DNA from: Saccopteryx bilineata
Taxonomy: Eukaryota; Chordata; Mammalia; Chiroptera; Emballonuridae
NCBI RefSeq assembly: GCF_036850765.1
Contig: NC_089490.1
Span: 126,198,522-126,262,521, forward strand
DNA length: 64,000 bases
Direction of reading: 5' to 3'
The translations under genes were made by a program, and so were the position numbers. The notes beneath the pieces were generated by a model. The model was not told the DNA's origin and searched no databases. It was given only the letters and a program-made list of their open reading frames with translations. Shown here piece by piece: positions 26,650 through 37,769 of the stretch (the first letter of the stretch is position 1; every line of letters begins with the position of its first letter).

Positions 26650-26905
26650 CCTGTCTACTAATGTATTTATTTCACAAATACTTTAGTGCTACTGTGTTCC
26701 AGACACTGTCCTAAGCCTTTTACAAATACCAACTCTTTTGAGCCTTATGATAATCCTGTGAAGTAGATGCTGTTATGATCATCATTCCAAGGTTACAAAT
26801 ACAGAAACAGAGGCTCACCTGGGGTTGCTCAGTGTGCCCAAGGTCCATAGCCAGTGAGCGGAGAAGCAAGACTTGAGTTCAGGCAGTCTGGTGTCCCGGT
26901 CTATG
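26650..26905. repeat. MIR element
   Basis: 'actgtgttccagacactgtcctaagc', 'gataatcctgtgaagtagatgctgtta', 'acagaaacagaggctcacc' and 'cttgagttcaggcagtctgg' match the MIR core well. Confidence 0.82.
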
Positions 26906-26919
26906 TGCCTATCCAGTAC

Positions 26920-27748
26920 CTGTGCACTCATTAAATGCCTTGGGCAAATCTTTTGACCTCTGTGCCAAAGGTCATCTTTTTAAGACAGATACAATTCTCA
27001 TTTTAGAAAATGAATTTTTGTGATGATTATGACAATAATATTTTTTGCAGCTATTTGAATTATTTACAGATAGAGAATGAGGGATTATCATCATTCATTT
27101 TAGATATTGCCCCAATGAATGCTGAAAAAATATGCTATCTAAGGATATGTGTGTGTTGGAGGTAAGAAAGGTTATTACAAAACCCCTCCCCACCCCCCAA
27201 TTGCATTCATTGATGACGATAAGATATGCAGAGAAAACTCCATTTTAGGACCTTTCTACAAAGCAGATGACTCTCGAATGGGATATTATCCTTTTAATTT
27301 GGGTCTTCCCTGAAAGTAATCTCGTAGATGTACCCATGCTCCGGGAGTAAATAATTTGAAATTCTGTGTTGCTGCATTAGAAAGGCAGCTACAATGGACA
27401 CACATGCACAACATGACCAGCAAAATTTAGTTTGGCTCTTGGCATCAAGAGTTTGGAGTCAATCATAAAGCCTGAATATTCCAGCACAACTCAGAATATT
27501 TCAAATATTCTGCCCCAATGACCCCTTAAAATAACCCATACTCCTTAGCCTAAGCAAGCCAGCATTTGCAGAAAACATGGCTACTGAAAATCTTGGGGAT
27601 AGGACCAAAGCAATGGCAGTCAATAACACAATTTATTGTTATTCTTAAATTTCATCAATGTGCCGTTTTATATTTATCTGGTTCCTTTTCTCCAAGGGAG
27701 ACTAAACAAGTTGAGTAAAAGTTACTCTTGTTATATCCCTGACATATA
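26920..27748. other. Intronic DNA, nothing assigned
   Basis: Single-copy-looking, AT-rich. No protein-like frame and no named repeat. Confidence 0.45.
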
Positions 27749-28343
27749 CAGTGCGTCCGTAAAGTCATGGTGCATTTTTGACCGGTCATAGGAAAGCAAC
27801 AATGGATGATAGAAATGTGAAATCTGCACCAAATAAAAGGAAAACTCCCCCAGTTTCATACCTATTCAGTGCAGTTCAATGTGGCTCACACACAGATTTT
27901 TTAGGGCTCCTTAGGTAGCTATCCCGTATAGCCTCTACAGACTCGTCACTGACTGATGGCCTACCAGAACGGGGTTTCTCCACCAAACTGCCGGTTTCAT
28001 TCAACTGCTTATCCCACTGAATAATGTTATTCCTATGTGGTGACGCTTCGTTATAAATGTGCGATATTCACGTTGCACTTTCATCTGGGATTCGAATTTA
28101 GCGAGCCACAGAACACACTGAATTTTCTTCTGTACCGTCCACATCTCGACTGGCATGGCTGTGGGCTGCTCCGCTGTATACACGGTGTTACATCATCATC
28201 TGCACATGCGCACATGCTGCCACATCATCCTACAGAAACTGGGAGGGTTTTCCTTTTATTTGGTGTAGATTTCACATTTCTATCATCTTTTGTTGCTTTC
28301 CTGTGACCGGTCAAAAGTGCACCATGACTTTACGGACACACTG
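27749..28343 (-). mobile_element. Complete non-autonomous mariner-type transposon with ~110-bp inverted ends
   Basis: Starts 'cagtgcgtccgtaaagtcat' and ends with its inverted copy, flanked by TA on both sides (27747-27748, 28344-28345). The inverted ends run about 110 bases with few differences. The interior (minus strand, about 28157-27870) keeps an open start 'MPVEMWTVQKKIQCVLWLAK' and further in-frame pieces in shifted frames. This resembles the N-terminal helix-turn-helix of mariner-family transposases, but the catalytic domain is absent. The element is therefore an internally deleted, mobilisable derivative. CpG sites are well kept, implying a young age. Confidence 0.85.
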
Positions 28344-28350
28344 TACTATG

Positions 28351-28775
28351 GTTTTTTTTGTTTCTGGTTTTTTTTTTGTTTGTTTTTTTTTTTGTATTTT
28401 TCTGAAGCTGGAAACGGGGAGAGACAGTCAGACAGACTCCCGCATATGCCCTACCGGGATCCACCCGGCACGCCCACCAGGGGCCAACGCTCTGCCCACC
28501 AGGGGGTGATGCTCTGCCCCTCCGGGGCGTCGCTCTTTTGCAACCAGAGCCACTCCAGCGCCTGGGGCAGAGGCCAAGGAGCCATCCCCAGCGCCCAGGC
28601 CATCTTTGCTCCAATGGAGCCTCGCTGCGGGAGGGTAAGAGAGAGACAGAGAAGAAGGAGAGGGGGAGGGGTGGAGAAGCAGATGGGCACTTCTCCTGTG
28701 TGCCCTGGCTGGGAATCGAACCCGGAACCTCTGCACGCCAGGCCGACGCTCTACCACTGAGCCAACCGGCCAGGG
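28351..28775 (-). mobile_element. Bat tRNA-derived SINE, full-length long form
   Basis: On the minus strand it starts 'agccctggccggttggctcag' with A box 'ggctcagtggtagagc' and B box 'gggttcgattcc'. The long body is well preserved and ends in T-rich sequence on the plus strand. The duplication 'ctgtactatg' lies at 28341-28350 and 28776-28785. The left duplication includes the last bases of the mariner-type element, so the SINE landed exactly at that element's edge and is younger. Confidence 0.95.
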
Positions 28776-28789
28776 CTGTACTATGTTTC

Positions 28790-29534
28790 TATAAACTGTT
28801 TCACAGGTGAAGAAATGTGGGTTATATTGATAATCCTTCAAATGATTAAAATTATAAATAGTGTGTATGGTTAAGATAGCTTTGATGAGAAAATCCAAAG
28901 AATCCATGCAATTTTTGGTTGTTCATTCATTTTAAGACAAAATGGTGTTAACCAGTTCCACTCTCTTTCCATGCCCTCAGAGGCACGGTCAAGGCAAACC
29001 AGATACACAGTCAAGCTTCCAGGCAGATCAGACACTGCTCAGGGAAGCAGCAACTACATCTGCATGCATGTGCGTGCACACGCATCCCCCTCCCCACACA
29101 CCACTCAAAGAGAAGAAATACATCTTTAAGTACTCTATCTCTAAGACTTGGAAACACTGGAAATTGTCAGTGTGTAGAAAATCATTTGGAGGACTCTGGA
29201 CACATTTTATAATTATATATGTATTTTTAAAATTTGAATTATATATAGTTGGAGGTAGGGGGAGGGCATAATCTTTTCAGAGAACTACTTTAATCTGAAC
29301 GTAGATGTGATTGAAACAAATTTTACTTTGGAGAGTTTATATTCACCAGAACTGCTCCTTGTAAGGAACATTTGACTAGTAATATGAATCTTGGAATATG
29401 ATGACTATACTAGTCCCAAAAGCTAGGGACTCTTCTTTATTTAGACCCTTGGTAAATAAGACCATTAAGAGAAATGTATCCAGTCATGAGATCAATCACA
29501 AGAACATTTCTTGTTCTGTAAAGTGGTTTATATT
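28790..29534. other. Intronic DNA, nothing assigned
   Basis: AT-rich single-copy sequence between the SINE and the ERV. No feature recognised. Confidence 0.45.
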
Positions 29535-29854
29535 TGTGGAAAAGTCCTGCTGGGGGTGAGGACGATGGAGACGCAAAGACCCGACTCCGGGGACCAGGTT
29601 CAGTGATGCAGATCTGCTTTATTCAGGAAGTAAGCTAGCTTATATACACAGGTTCAGCCTATAGGGTGTTACAGCATGTTCCTCAAAGCCAATGGCTGAA
29701 AAGATCAGGGAGCTGCGTGGTTGGTGCTAAGTCACTTCCTTATAGCAGGTGAGCTCCCTCCTCGGTGTGCCTAGGAGGCTTCTGGGAGCTGGAGTGTTCT
29801 CACAGCATTGCATCGGCCACAGCTGCTAGGAATGTGCTCTGTGCTCCACCCACA
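29535..29854 (-). repeat. ERV 3' LTR
   Basis: Same layout as the 5' LTR, preceded on the minus strand by an AG-only tract that ends exactly at the LTR. The poly(A) signal is preserved on the minus strand. Confidence 0.88.
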
Positions 29855-30100
29855 TCTCCCTTCTCTTTTAATTAAGGCCAATTGGACTTGATGAATGGCA
29901 GCTTGCTGTTGTAGCTTCTGAATGCTACACATTATGCAACAGAACCCTAGTAGAACTAAAACAACTATAATACCTATTATACTATATGCTAATAGATTAG
30001 CTGGATTAAACAATGAGGCAAGCTTCTGCAATGTTTGACTAGTTAGGAAATAGAACGGGGGTCTTAAACAGGGGATTGCTCCTAGGGGTCGGGATGTCAT
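29771..30100 (-). pseudogene. ERV env transmembrane C-terminal remnant
   Basis: A 109-residue minus-strand frame just upstream of the 3' LTR, running into the LTR. It contains a strongly hydrophobic stretch (about residues 40-60, Ile/Val/Leu-rich with a Cys pair), followed by a polar, Gln-rich tail. This is the layout of the membrane anchor and cytoplasmic tail of a betaretroviral envelope protein. The surface unit and fusion region are missing or degraded upstream, so it is a fragment without function. Confidence 0.6.
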
Positions 30101-30460
30101 TTCCCTCCCATTGTGTTACAGAGACCTTCTAGGTGTCGTTAAACACAGTTCCATTTTGATTGTAAAAAAATGGATGTAGGTCCATGTACGCCCCCTTCCC
30201 ACAAAGGTCCCAGCATCCAAACACAGAATGGATGGCTTGCCGTGGGCTGTGTACTGCATATGGTTGCAAGGCACATTACACAAATTACAACAACATGACA
30301 AGTCATATAATTTCAACAATTACAGAGGTACACTTCACCAGTCTCTGAGCACTTTGCCAAAAGTGCAAAATGTCCTCGAGCTTTCTAGCCATGGGAAAAG
30401 CTTCCTAGGGCAGGGGAAGGGCCTCCAGCAAAGCTGCCCCTCACCCCCATTCAGGGTATT

Positions 30461-30860
30461 TCACATTGTCCAAAATCCGTAAGTCCATCCAACAAAGGAG
30501 CCAATGCTCACTCCGGTCATAGTCCAGGAAATCAGTCCATGCACATGGGGCATCAGCCACCCCCTCATCCCTGCTGTTCTGGCAGGTCTTACACTGTCCC
30601 AAAGAGGGGAGCACATGGCAATGGCAGTCAGAATTTCCATCTCTGCTCTGGAGAACATGATGGCATCCTCCCTTATGTTCCAAAATGTCAGCGAACCCAC
30701 CAGCGGCTTAGCAGGCACTCCCTGCTGTTCCAGTGGCCAATCGGTGATGCAAGCCTGGCTTCTATTCATGCTTCCACCACATCTGCCGCCGTTTATCTTC
30801 TGGAGTCCGTGAACCACAACTCTGGCCCTCCAAAGATGAGCTGAAAACACCAACATGTGC
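30461..30860 (-). pseudogene. ERV internal open frame, probably env leader remnant
   Basis: Minus-strand frame of about 130 residues rich in Trp, Gly and Met. Its position between the gag-like part and the env membrane anchor fits the 5' part of a betaretroviral env, but motif support is weak. The deletion of pol seems to lie just upstream on this strand. Confidence 0.3.
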
Positions 30861-31511
30861 TACTGGGCTCGAGCCCTGGACTGCCGCCGCCTGTGTCTAG
30901 GAGTCAGCGGTTACTATAGCACACATAAGCAAGAACAGAGCACCAGGGCCTTCGGGCCCGTCAGGGGCAATTCTCTGGACCTGCTCCACCAAAGCCTACA
31001 CATCCCCCCAGGTGATGGGGCGTGCACGCTGGCCACAAGGTCTTCTTCTGGAGCGCTGAGGACCTCCTCCCCTCAGGCGTAGTCGGTGTGGAGAAGGCCA
31101 GGGCTATGGCTTTGGACAGGTGAAGACTTAACCACTTAGTGGGTGCCCAAGAAACCCTGCCAAGCAGGTTGGTAGGTTCCTGGGGTCCAAATTGGCTGAA
31201 AAACACAAGCATAACCTCTCCCTTGCATTAGAAAAGGATGTGATCCCTGCCACTGTGCTGTGGCTGGGTCCTTCCAGTATCATTTTAGAGAGAGAGGCTG
31301 GGGAGAAAGAGAGCGAGAGATACAGAAAATAGACAAGACAGACAGAAAGAAAAAAGACACATGGGGGCATATAGGCTGGCCCATGGGTCTGCAGCAGGAA
31401 CATGTGTTGGAGAAAATGGCGTCTAAGAGGCTGGGGTGGGGCATTGAGCCCTGGCAGGGAATGCAGAAGTAGCGACTTCTGCTTTTTCTGGTGGCAGAGC
31501 TGATGGCGCAG

Positions 31512-31974
31512 TTAGTAATTCGGTTGGTTTCGTTTCTCCGCGCTCAGCACGATTTTGTCAAACTCAGAGGCTAAACTACTTTCCTCCTCAGTGGAGGGGG
31601 GGCGAATAGGGAGGTAGGAGCTCCCCAGAGAGAGGATTAGCCTGTAATATTTTTGGCACCTGCGGAGGGTCCCCAGAGGCCACCAGCCAAGCAGGCGCTT
31701 ATTGCCAATAAGGCAGGAATGAGGCCGAGAAGGAACGTTTGCCCCCCATGCACCTTGGCCTAACAAACACATTGGAGAGCTCGGACCCAAGTATCCGGGT
31801 CCCAGAGAGATGTGTCCCTAATCCAGGGATTGAAACCAGAGAGGATTTCCCAGTAAGTATAGGGATTCTTTTCACAAACTTCAACTCGCCTACCCTGCAA
31901 TAGGGCGTGCAGGGCTTGAGCCTGTGGGGCTCAAGAGTGGGGTAGAAGGTTTTCCATTGCAGAGGGTCACTCAC
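31512..31974 (-). pseudogene. ERV leader / gag-like remnant
   Basis: Two overlapping short minus-strand frames (31974-31699 and 31790-31512) follow the primer-binding site, where the leader and matrix part of gag would be. No zinc-knuckle or major-homology motif is visible. Broken and non-functional. Confidence 0.3.
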
Positions 31975-32021
31975 TCGTCCCTTGGATGCCGGTTAGGACC
32001 CTGCCCAACGTTTGCGCCAGT

Positions 32022-32342
32022 TGTGGACAAGTCCTGCCGGGGGTGAGGACCACAGAGACCCAACAACCTGAGTCCGGCAACCAGGTTCAATGATGCAGAT
32101 CCGCTTTATTCAGGAAGTAAGCTAGCTTATATACATGGGTTCAGCCAATAGGATGTTACAGCGTGTTCCTCAAAGCCAATGGCTGAAAAGATCAAGGAGC
32201 TGCGTGGTTGGTGCTGAGTCACTTCCTTATAGCAGGTGAGCTCCCTTCCTGGGCATGCCCAGGAGGCTTCTGGGAGCTGGAGTATTCTCACAGCATTGCA
32301 TCAGACACAGCTGCTAGGAATGCGCTCTGCGCTCCACTCACA
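32022..32342 (-). repeat. ERV 5' LTR
   Basis: Read on the minus strand it begins 'tgtgagtggagcgcagagcg' and ends in 'tccaca' next to the primer-binding site. It holds a CCAAT-like 'attggctgaa', TATA-like 'tatataagc' and the poly(A) signal 'aataaa'. Its partner is 29535-29854. It could act as an antisense promoter within SSPN intron 2, but there is no evidence that it does. Confidence 0.88.
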
Positions 32343-32349
32343 ATATTAT

Positions 32350-33203
32350 GGCTATGTCAATGAGCACTCACAGTTTTTTATCAGAACACTTCAGGTATAA
32401 GCTAAATGTTTGAATTGTTCAAGGATTCTATGTTTCTTTAGCAGCAGAGTTAGAACTTTGACCAAACTTTTCCATCCCAAGGCAAACATGCAGGCCAACG
32501 GTGTTCAACCTTGGTGACTGAGGGACAATTTACAGTTTATTTTCATTCTCAGGAACTTCATAGTTCTAGATGTGGAATGAAACTTGTAGGTGATGAAGGT
32601 GACATCAAGTCAGCTAGCTACCTTCTGGAGCCATAATTTTTTTATTTCAGCAGCTGCTTACTGGATACCCTGGTATTCCTGGACACAGTTTGTCAATCGC
32701 TACATTGAACATAACTTTTTTTTTATTAACCCATGTCACCAGTTCACCAATTGTTGCCAACTTTGGCCAACACAGTATTTACATTGCAGAAATTTATTCT
32801 ATACTTTCTAGTCTTGTTTCAGTTTCTGCATGAGCAGTCCTTGAGGTCAAAACAAGCACAGCATGCGTTTCAGGGATGGCTCTTATGTTTGGGATTCATC
32901 TAAGTTGCTTGCTACATCCAATACACAAACATCCCACAACCAAGCTAGTATTGTTGGCTCATTTCATGAAAAGCACCCAATATCTGTATGACAAATGACA
33001 AGATGGTCAGCACTTAAGGATTGCTCACTAACAAACATGGAGCCATTTCCATGTCTTGGGTACTAAGGTTCTGAGGAGAGACAGCCCCTCCGTTGGGGAA
33101 TTTTCTGAGAGAGAAGAAAAAGAACAGCTTTTATTAATTAGCTTTCTCAAGAGTCATTCAAAGTACTTTGTGACCAGAAAGGTTTTCTTCTGCTTTCTTG
33201 CAG
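32350..33203. other. Intronic DNA before SSPN exon 3, nothing assigned
   Basis: Single-copy-looking. The pyrimidine-rich acceptor (ggttttcttctgctttcttgcag) at its end defines exon 3. No other feature. Confidence 0.5.
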
Positions 33204-33569
33204 CTATTGTACTTTTTGCTGAGCGCCTTCGGCTTGATGGTCTGCGTGCTGGCCGCAGCATTCGCTGTCCACCACTATTCACTGCTCACACAGTTCACCT
33301 GTGGAACCACACTGGACTCCTGCCACTGCAAGCTGCCCTCTTCGGAGCTACTGAGCAGGACCTTTGTGTATCGAGGTGTGACTGACTGTGCCAGCATCAC
33401 TGGCACTTTCAAACTGTTCTTACTCATCCAGATGATTCTTAACTTGGTCTGTGGCCTTGTGTGCTTGTTGGCCTGCTTTGTGATGTGGAAACACAGGTAC
33501 CAGGTCTTTTATGTGGGTGACAGGATGTATTCCTTAACAACTTCCAAAGGCCAGCAGCAAAATGTCTAA
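33204..33569 (+). CDS. SSPN: SSPN (sarcospan) coding exon 3 with stop
   Basis: Follows acceptor tttcttgcag in phase 0; 121 codons plus TAA. The order is: third membrane span (LLYFLLSAFGLMVCVLAAAF); the large extracellular loop with Cys-rich 'FTCGTTLDSCHCKL' and 'VTDCAS'; the fourth span (LFLLIQMILNLVCGLVCLLA); and a cytoplasmic tail 'FVMWKHRYQVFYVGDRMYSL' ending QQQNV. The length and all landmarks match mammalian sarcospan, whose large loop mediates sarcoglycan binding. No disablement. The frame could be extended upstream of 33204, but that part lies in the intron. A possible internal donor (gtgaca after 33516) would remove the last residues; see findings. Confidence 0.97.
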   Translation, partial: LLYFLLSAFGLMVCVLAAAFAVHHYSLLTQFTCGTTLDSCHCKLPSSELLSRTFVYRGVTDCASITGTFKLFLLIQMILNLVCGLVCLLACFVMWKHRYQVFYVGDRMYSLTTSKGQQQNV

Positions 33570-35180
33570 TATTCTTGCTCAAAGGTGGGAGAGGAACCAG
33601 CACACTGACTAGCTGAGGTTAAAAAAAAAAAAGAAAAAGAAAAAGAAAAAGAAAGAAAGAAAAGAGATGGAAGAAAAAAAACTTTGACAATGAATATTTT
33701 TATATTTTTTAGGAAATGAAAGTGCTTCAAGTTTCTACAGTATTTTTTACAAATTCTTATGGGGAAAATATGATCCAAACTGACTTTGGATAGTAGAAGG
33801 ACACTGACTAAGGGAAGGATAGCACAGATTTATTCTAACTGTCTGGAGTTTATTCCTCATACTCATTCTATCTGTTACTTTTATACTCTTCTTTCCTGTT
33901 AGTCCAGTTTGAGGGTGTGAATTGGCATTTCATGTCCATCTGCTACATTTTGTAGTCTTTTCTAGGCCTTCCTACCTCCCACCCAGATGTCCTCACTATG
34001 TCTTGGAGAAAGGCAGGGGGTGGGGAGAGAGCTGAAAAGCCAGGATGACTCCTGTTTTCCCTGGTAGACATGTCTTCAAGGCATGAAACAACTTAAAGGA
34101 GCAGAGTAGAAAAGAAAGAGACTTTGCAACCTTTTATAATTATGAACACCTGGGCTGGGGCGGCAGCCTTTTCCCCTTCCCCCCTCTCCCCAGTTCTGCT
34201 CTGTAAGCAGACCACTTACTAAATGCTTTGGGTGATCGTCTGTGTCTCAATAATTGAAAGTTGGTGGTAGTTGGATTCTTAATGACACAGAAGGTTTAAA
34301 ATAATTACACTATGCTTCTATTCTGTCATCTAAAACAAATCATTAAAACCAATTTCTAGCTAATTGTTAAATATAATTATGCTCTGAAGCCTATTTAATG
34401 AGCCCTGGCTGAACTTAAGAGCACAGTAGGTATTAGGAGACACGACTCTCACAAGAGGCTTAAAGATTGTTTCTTCTGAAAGCCAAGCTTTACAACAGAG
34501 AATTTTTTTTTTATTATTAATAGCTCAGGTTAAATTTACCCATTTAAACAAAAACAAGAGCATTTGTAACAGGAATGTTTATACAAATAGCACATTTGTA
34601 ATATGTTGTCAAGTCTCTCTTGGCAGCTAAGTATTTTTGAGAAAGATTGGGGAGTGCCAATGCGTTTCATTGATGACACTGCATTGGATATGCAATCCTA
34701 TTATTGATTTGAGTGCACAGTCAACCTAGCGACTGGAACTAATGTCTTGAAGTCTTTATCTGAGCATTTGCACATTGACTCGGGGGGTAGTTTTTGTTTT
34801 ATTTTGTTTTTCGGTAACTGACATAAAAAATAGCACAAGTTCCCTATGATGCAGGAGTTTTCTCTCTCATTATTGCTGTTATTAAATTTGGAACAATATC
34901 AGTGCTGTAAGGAAGAGCTCAGAATGCAAATTCATGCAGCATAGATGTTATCAAGAACGTTCTCTCTTAGTATGCTCTGTTGAAAGTAGAAACTCAAGAT
35001 AGTGAGTCTAGTTTGCCTTTCCACATTGCTTATATACTAATCATGAAACTCTACCCTAAAAGAAAAACATTTTCTTGTGTGCTTTAGAAGACAGATGAAT
35101 GATTCCACTGTTTGTGATAACAGTGTTGATTTCTACACAATGTAAATACCCAAATAAAAAAGAAAACGTTAAGTTGGTTA
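33570..35180 (+). other. SSPN: SSPN 3' UTR (proximal poly(A) site)
   Basis: From the stop codon to just after the first strong poly(A) signal, AATAAA at 35153-35158. The human SSPN message has a long 3' UTR, so longer forms using later signals are possible. A purine tract of AAAAAG units lies at 33619-33665. No repeat family recognised in the span, consistent with exonic sequence. The end is inferred from the signal alone. Confidence 0.6.
35153..35158 (+). terminator. SSPN: Poly(A) signal AATAAA, likely SSPN
   Basis: Canonical hexamer in 'taaatacccaaataaaaaag', followed by a 'gttggttagttgg' GT-rich element 20-30 bases downstream, a good cleavage context. Confidence 0.6.
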
Positions 35181-35895
35181 GTTGGAAGACTGTAAATAAC
35201 TTTTATGTCCTCCAGATAAAACACCTGATTAACAGATGTTAAAACCTTTTTTTATATATTGACTTGCTTTTTTTTTTTTTTAATGACCTTCCTACATATT
35301 AGTTCAGGCCAAGGAGGCACATTGGAAAGCTCAGAGGATAAGGCTCTGGAGCAGATGTTTGAGCACACACAAAAATTACATCAGCAGAGCACTAGCCTCC
35401 TGATAGTGACCTGAAAAAAAACTTAATGTCTTGTTGGAAAAAAAAATCTCAATACTTGAATCCATTTTGATTTTGACAGTTTTCTACATAAAGAAGGAAA
35501 TGACTGAGAATCTGAAATGTTGTAGGCTATTTTATAAAGAGAGTGAAACTAGTACTTTAATGCTAATCACCAAGCACACCTTGAATATCTTTAACAATGT
35601 TTTATAGCAAACAGTATAGATTTTTATATTCAAAAATTAGAATTCTATGCACATCACTAAGGTGCTCTAGGCTTTATAAGTGATTCACAGGGCATTTCAA
35701 ATAGTAGAATACTTTAGCTGATGTGCTTTCTTTTTCTAAATAATGCAACCAGTAAGAACTGACATGGCGATAAGCTTGATAATAATCAGGAGATATATAT
35801 GGATTTTGCTACTGTGTAATTGAATCATTGGTAAATCCCCAAAGAAGGGAAAAGTTGTAAGAGAAAAAAGGAACAAAGAAGGAAGAAGGGAGGGA
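35181..35895. other. Downstream DNA, nothing assigned
   Basis: Single-copy-looking; may be extended 3' UTR of SSPN if distal poly(A) sites are used. Confidence 0.4.
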
Positions 35896-35899
35896 GGGA

Positions 35900-35969
35900 G
35901 GGAAGGAAGGAAGGAAGGAAGGAAGGAAGGAAGGAAGGAAGGAAGGAAGGAAGGAAGGAAGGAAGGAAA
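35900..35969. repeat. (GGAA)n microsatellite
   Basis: About 17 pure GGAA units after a short GGGA lead-in. GGAA tandem arrays are binding platforms for ETS-family factors; no function is shown here. Confidence 0.97.
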
Positions 35970-37765
35970 GAAGCAAGGAAAAGATCCCTGTTCTATGAGC
36001 TCACTGTGTATTGATAAGTGTAAGAACTGTGTTGCATGAATAACAAACTGCTTTGGGCTTGATTTGAAGTATTTTGAGTTTATGTTTTGCAAATATTGAA
36101 GTCACGATAATGGCAACAGAAAAAGGAACAGATACACAGCTTTACACTTAGCAAAATGTTACATCTAAAATCTGACAAGAAGCCAGGATGGTGACTGTCT
36201 CTTCCAAAACATAAAACAGTAAAATTTGCGCAATCCTCCTCTTCCACCTCCTTCAGGAGAATTAAATGAATCAAGACTTTGGAAAGAGGGGGAACAGCCT
36301 GGACTTGGCAGTACTTGAAATAGGAGGAATACAGCAGCCTAAATGTACAGACTTTGTAACCAACCGAGCCCAATCGGTCTGTGCCTTCACGTGACCGCCA
36401 TCTGTGCCTCCTTCGCTCCAGCCAAATTTGCGTAGGCAGCTCCTTGGAGCCATGCCTAAAAATATAGCTAGGCAAGCTCTAGAAACTGTAATCAAGTAAC
36501 AGGCCTAACTTTGTCCTTCTTCGGATTAAAAGTCTATATGATCTCTCTTGAGGAGTTTCCAGCTGCACACACCAATGTGTTCTTCTGACAGGAAGAATCC
36601 ATTATATGTGTGTTCATGTCATCAGAATCTTTTACTATTCTTGTATGTCCTCCTTGCATGCAGCATATCTTAAACATGTGTATAGGTTTTTAATAAAGGG
36701 TGGGGTAAAGCATATATATAAAGGAAATTCTGAGGGACAACAGTGAACAGTATTTTAAAGATAATCAGAAAGGAAGCTGAAAGTTGTCTTGAAAAACCAA
36801 TTATATCCCATCATGAAGTATACCTTGACATTTTGTAGCAATTATCTCTGGACTATATTGCTCTGTAGCCATAAAGTTCTATAAGTCATGCTGGCTCTCA
36901 GTTGTTACTATACTCATGTGTATTTAGGATAATGTTAAAAAGAGCTGATGGCCAAGTATGTTGACTCATAGTGGAAACTTTCATTTGGATGAAGGCTCAA
37001 TGGTTCAGCCTGTGAAACAAATACCTTGATTTGTTTCTTCTGACTTCTAGCACTTTATTATTTCAAATGATTATCCCCTTTAAAAGTATTGATCTGTACT
37101 TTGGTGTTGTTGTTTCATTCTTCTGGCAGTGATGAGATAATGGACGGAAAACACTGTGTTTCCTATATGTTTGAGATGGTTGTTTTTTAAAGGGGATGTG
37201 TATCATGCAAATTTTCTTTGTTAATAAATCTTTTATAATCTCAGAAAAACCATGTTGGATGTGCTTTAAAGGGGTGGTACACTGCACATGCATGTAAAAT
37301 CTCTCATATTTATGTTTACTTCACAAATCTAGCTTTGGAATAGCTCAGAAGTAACATTCATGTTGACCCTTCATTTCACTGACTCTTTATTTTGGTACAC
37401 TGAAGCCATCATGGGAGGTAAGGTGCTAAATGCTCCCCAGGCAAGGGAGCTGGAGCTGGAAATATCTTGCCAAAGGTACTTGGAATGCTGGTCTTAATTC
37501 ATGTCCATTAATGTTGAATAAAGCTGGACCTAAGGAAAGGTTACACGCCGGGCATCACAAGTTCGATCACATTATACATTCAGTGACGTAGAAAATCAGA
37601 CAGCCTATTCCATTTCAAAATCTGAGTGCAAGGGATCCTTCTTACCAACTCTGAGGCAAGTTAGATAGTTGATCATGCTATAGAATGCAGTGGTCCCTTT
37701 GGCTTAATTTAGTTAGAAAAGCCTGCAAAAGGAAAGAGATAATAATATAGAACACACACCCTGAG
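35970..37765. other. Intergenic DNA, nothing assigned
   Basis: Mostly AT-rich single-copy-looking sequence. I find no supported gene or RNA. Confidence 0.4.
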
Positions 37766-37769
37766 CTGG

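Larger units (their letters stand above)
29535..32342 (-). mobile_element. Endogenous retrovirus, betaretroviral (ERVK-like), internally deleted
   Basis: Two direct LTRs (29535-29854 and 32022-32342) flank a ~2.2 kb interior; a short duplication 'atatt' lies outside each end (29530-29534, 32343-32347). The orientation is minus: TATA-like 'tatataagc' and 'aataaa' are read on that strand. A primer-binding site near 32019-32002 begins TGGCGC and resembles the tRNA-Lys1,2 type used by HERV-K-like viruses. A polypurine tract lies just before the 3' LTR (29870-29855). The interior is far too short for gag-pro-pol-env. Only gag-like and env-like scraps are visible and pol appears absent. The LTRs differ at roughly a tenth or fewer of positions by eye, so insertion is moderately old. 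Not functional. Confidence 0.85.
23185..33203 (+). other. SSPN: SSPN intron 2
   Basis: Starts gtaagt at 23185 and ends ttcttgcag at 33203. The ~10 kb length is close to that recalled for human SSPN intron 2. It contains a SINE, simple repeats, a CpG-enriched block, a MIR, a mariner-type element with a SINE at its edge, and an ERV. The ERV lies in minus orientation, opposite to SSPN, as is common for insertions tolerated in introns. Confidence 0.9.

Noticed and set aside
28290..28907. Long open frames on both strands (up to 159 codons)
   Set aside because: They lie in a GC-rich SINE bounded by target duplications; not genes.
33056..33385. 109-codon frame overlapping SSPN exon 3 in another frame
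   Set aside because: Starts in intron 2 and runs out of frame through the sarcospan exon; a shadow.
35881..35970. Regular short repeats considered as a CRISPR-like array
   Set aside because: Simple GGAA microsatellite in vertebrate DNA; no spacers.
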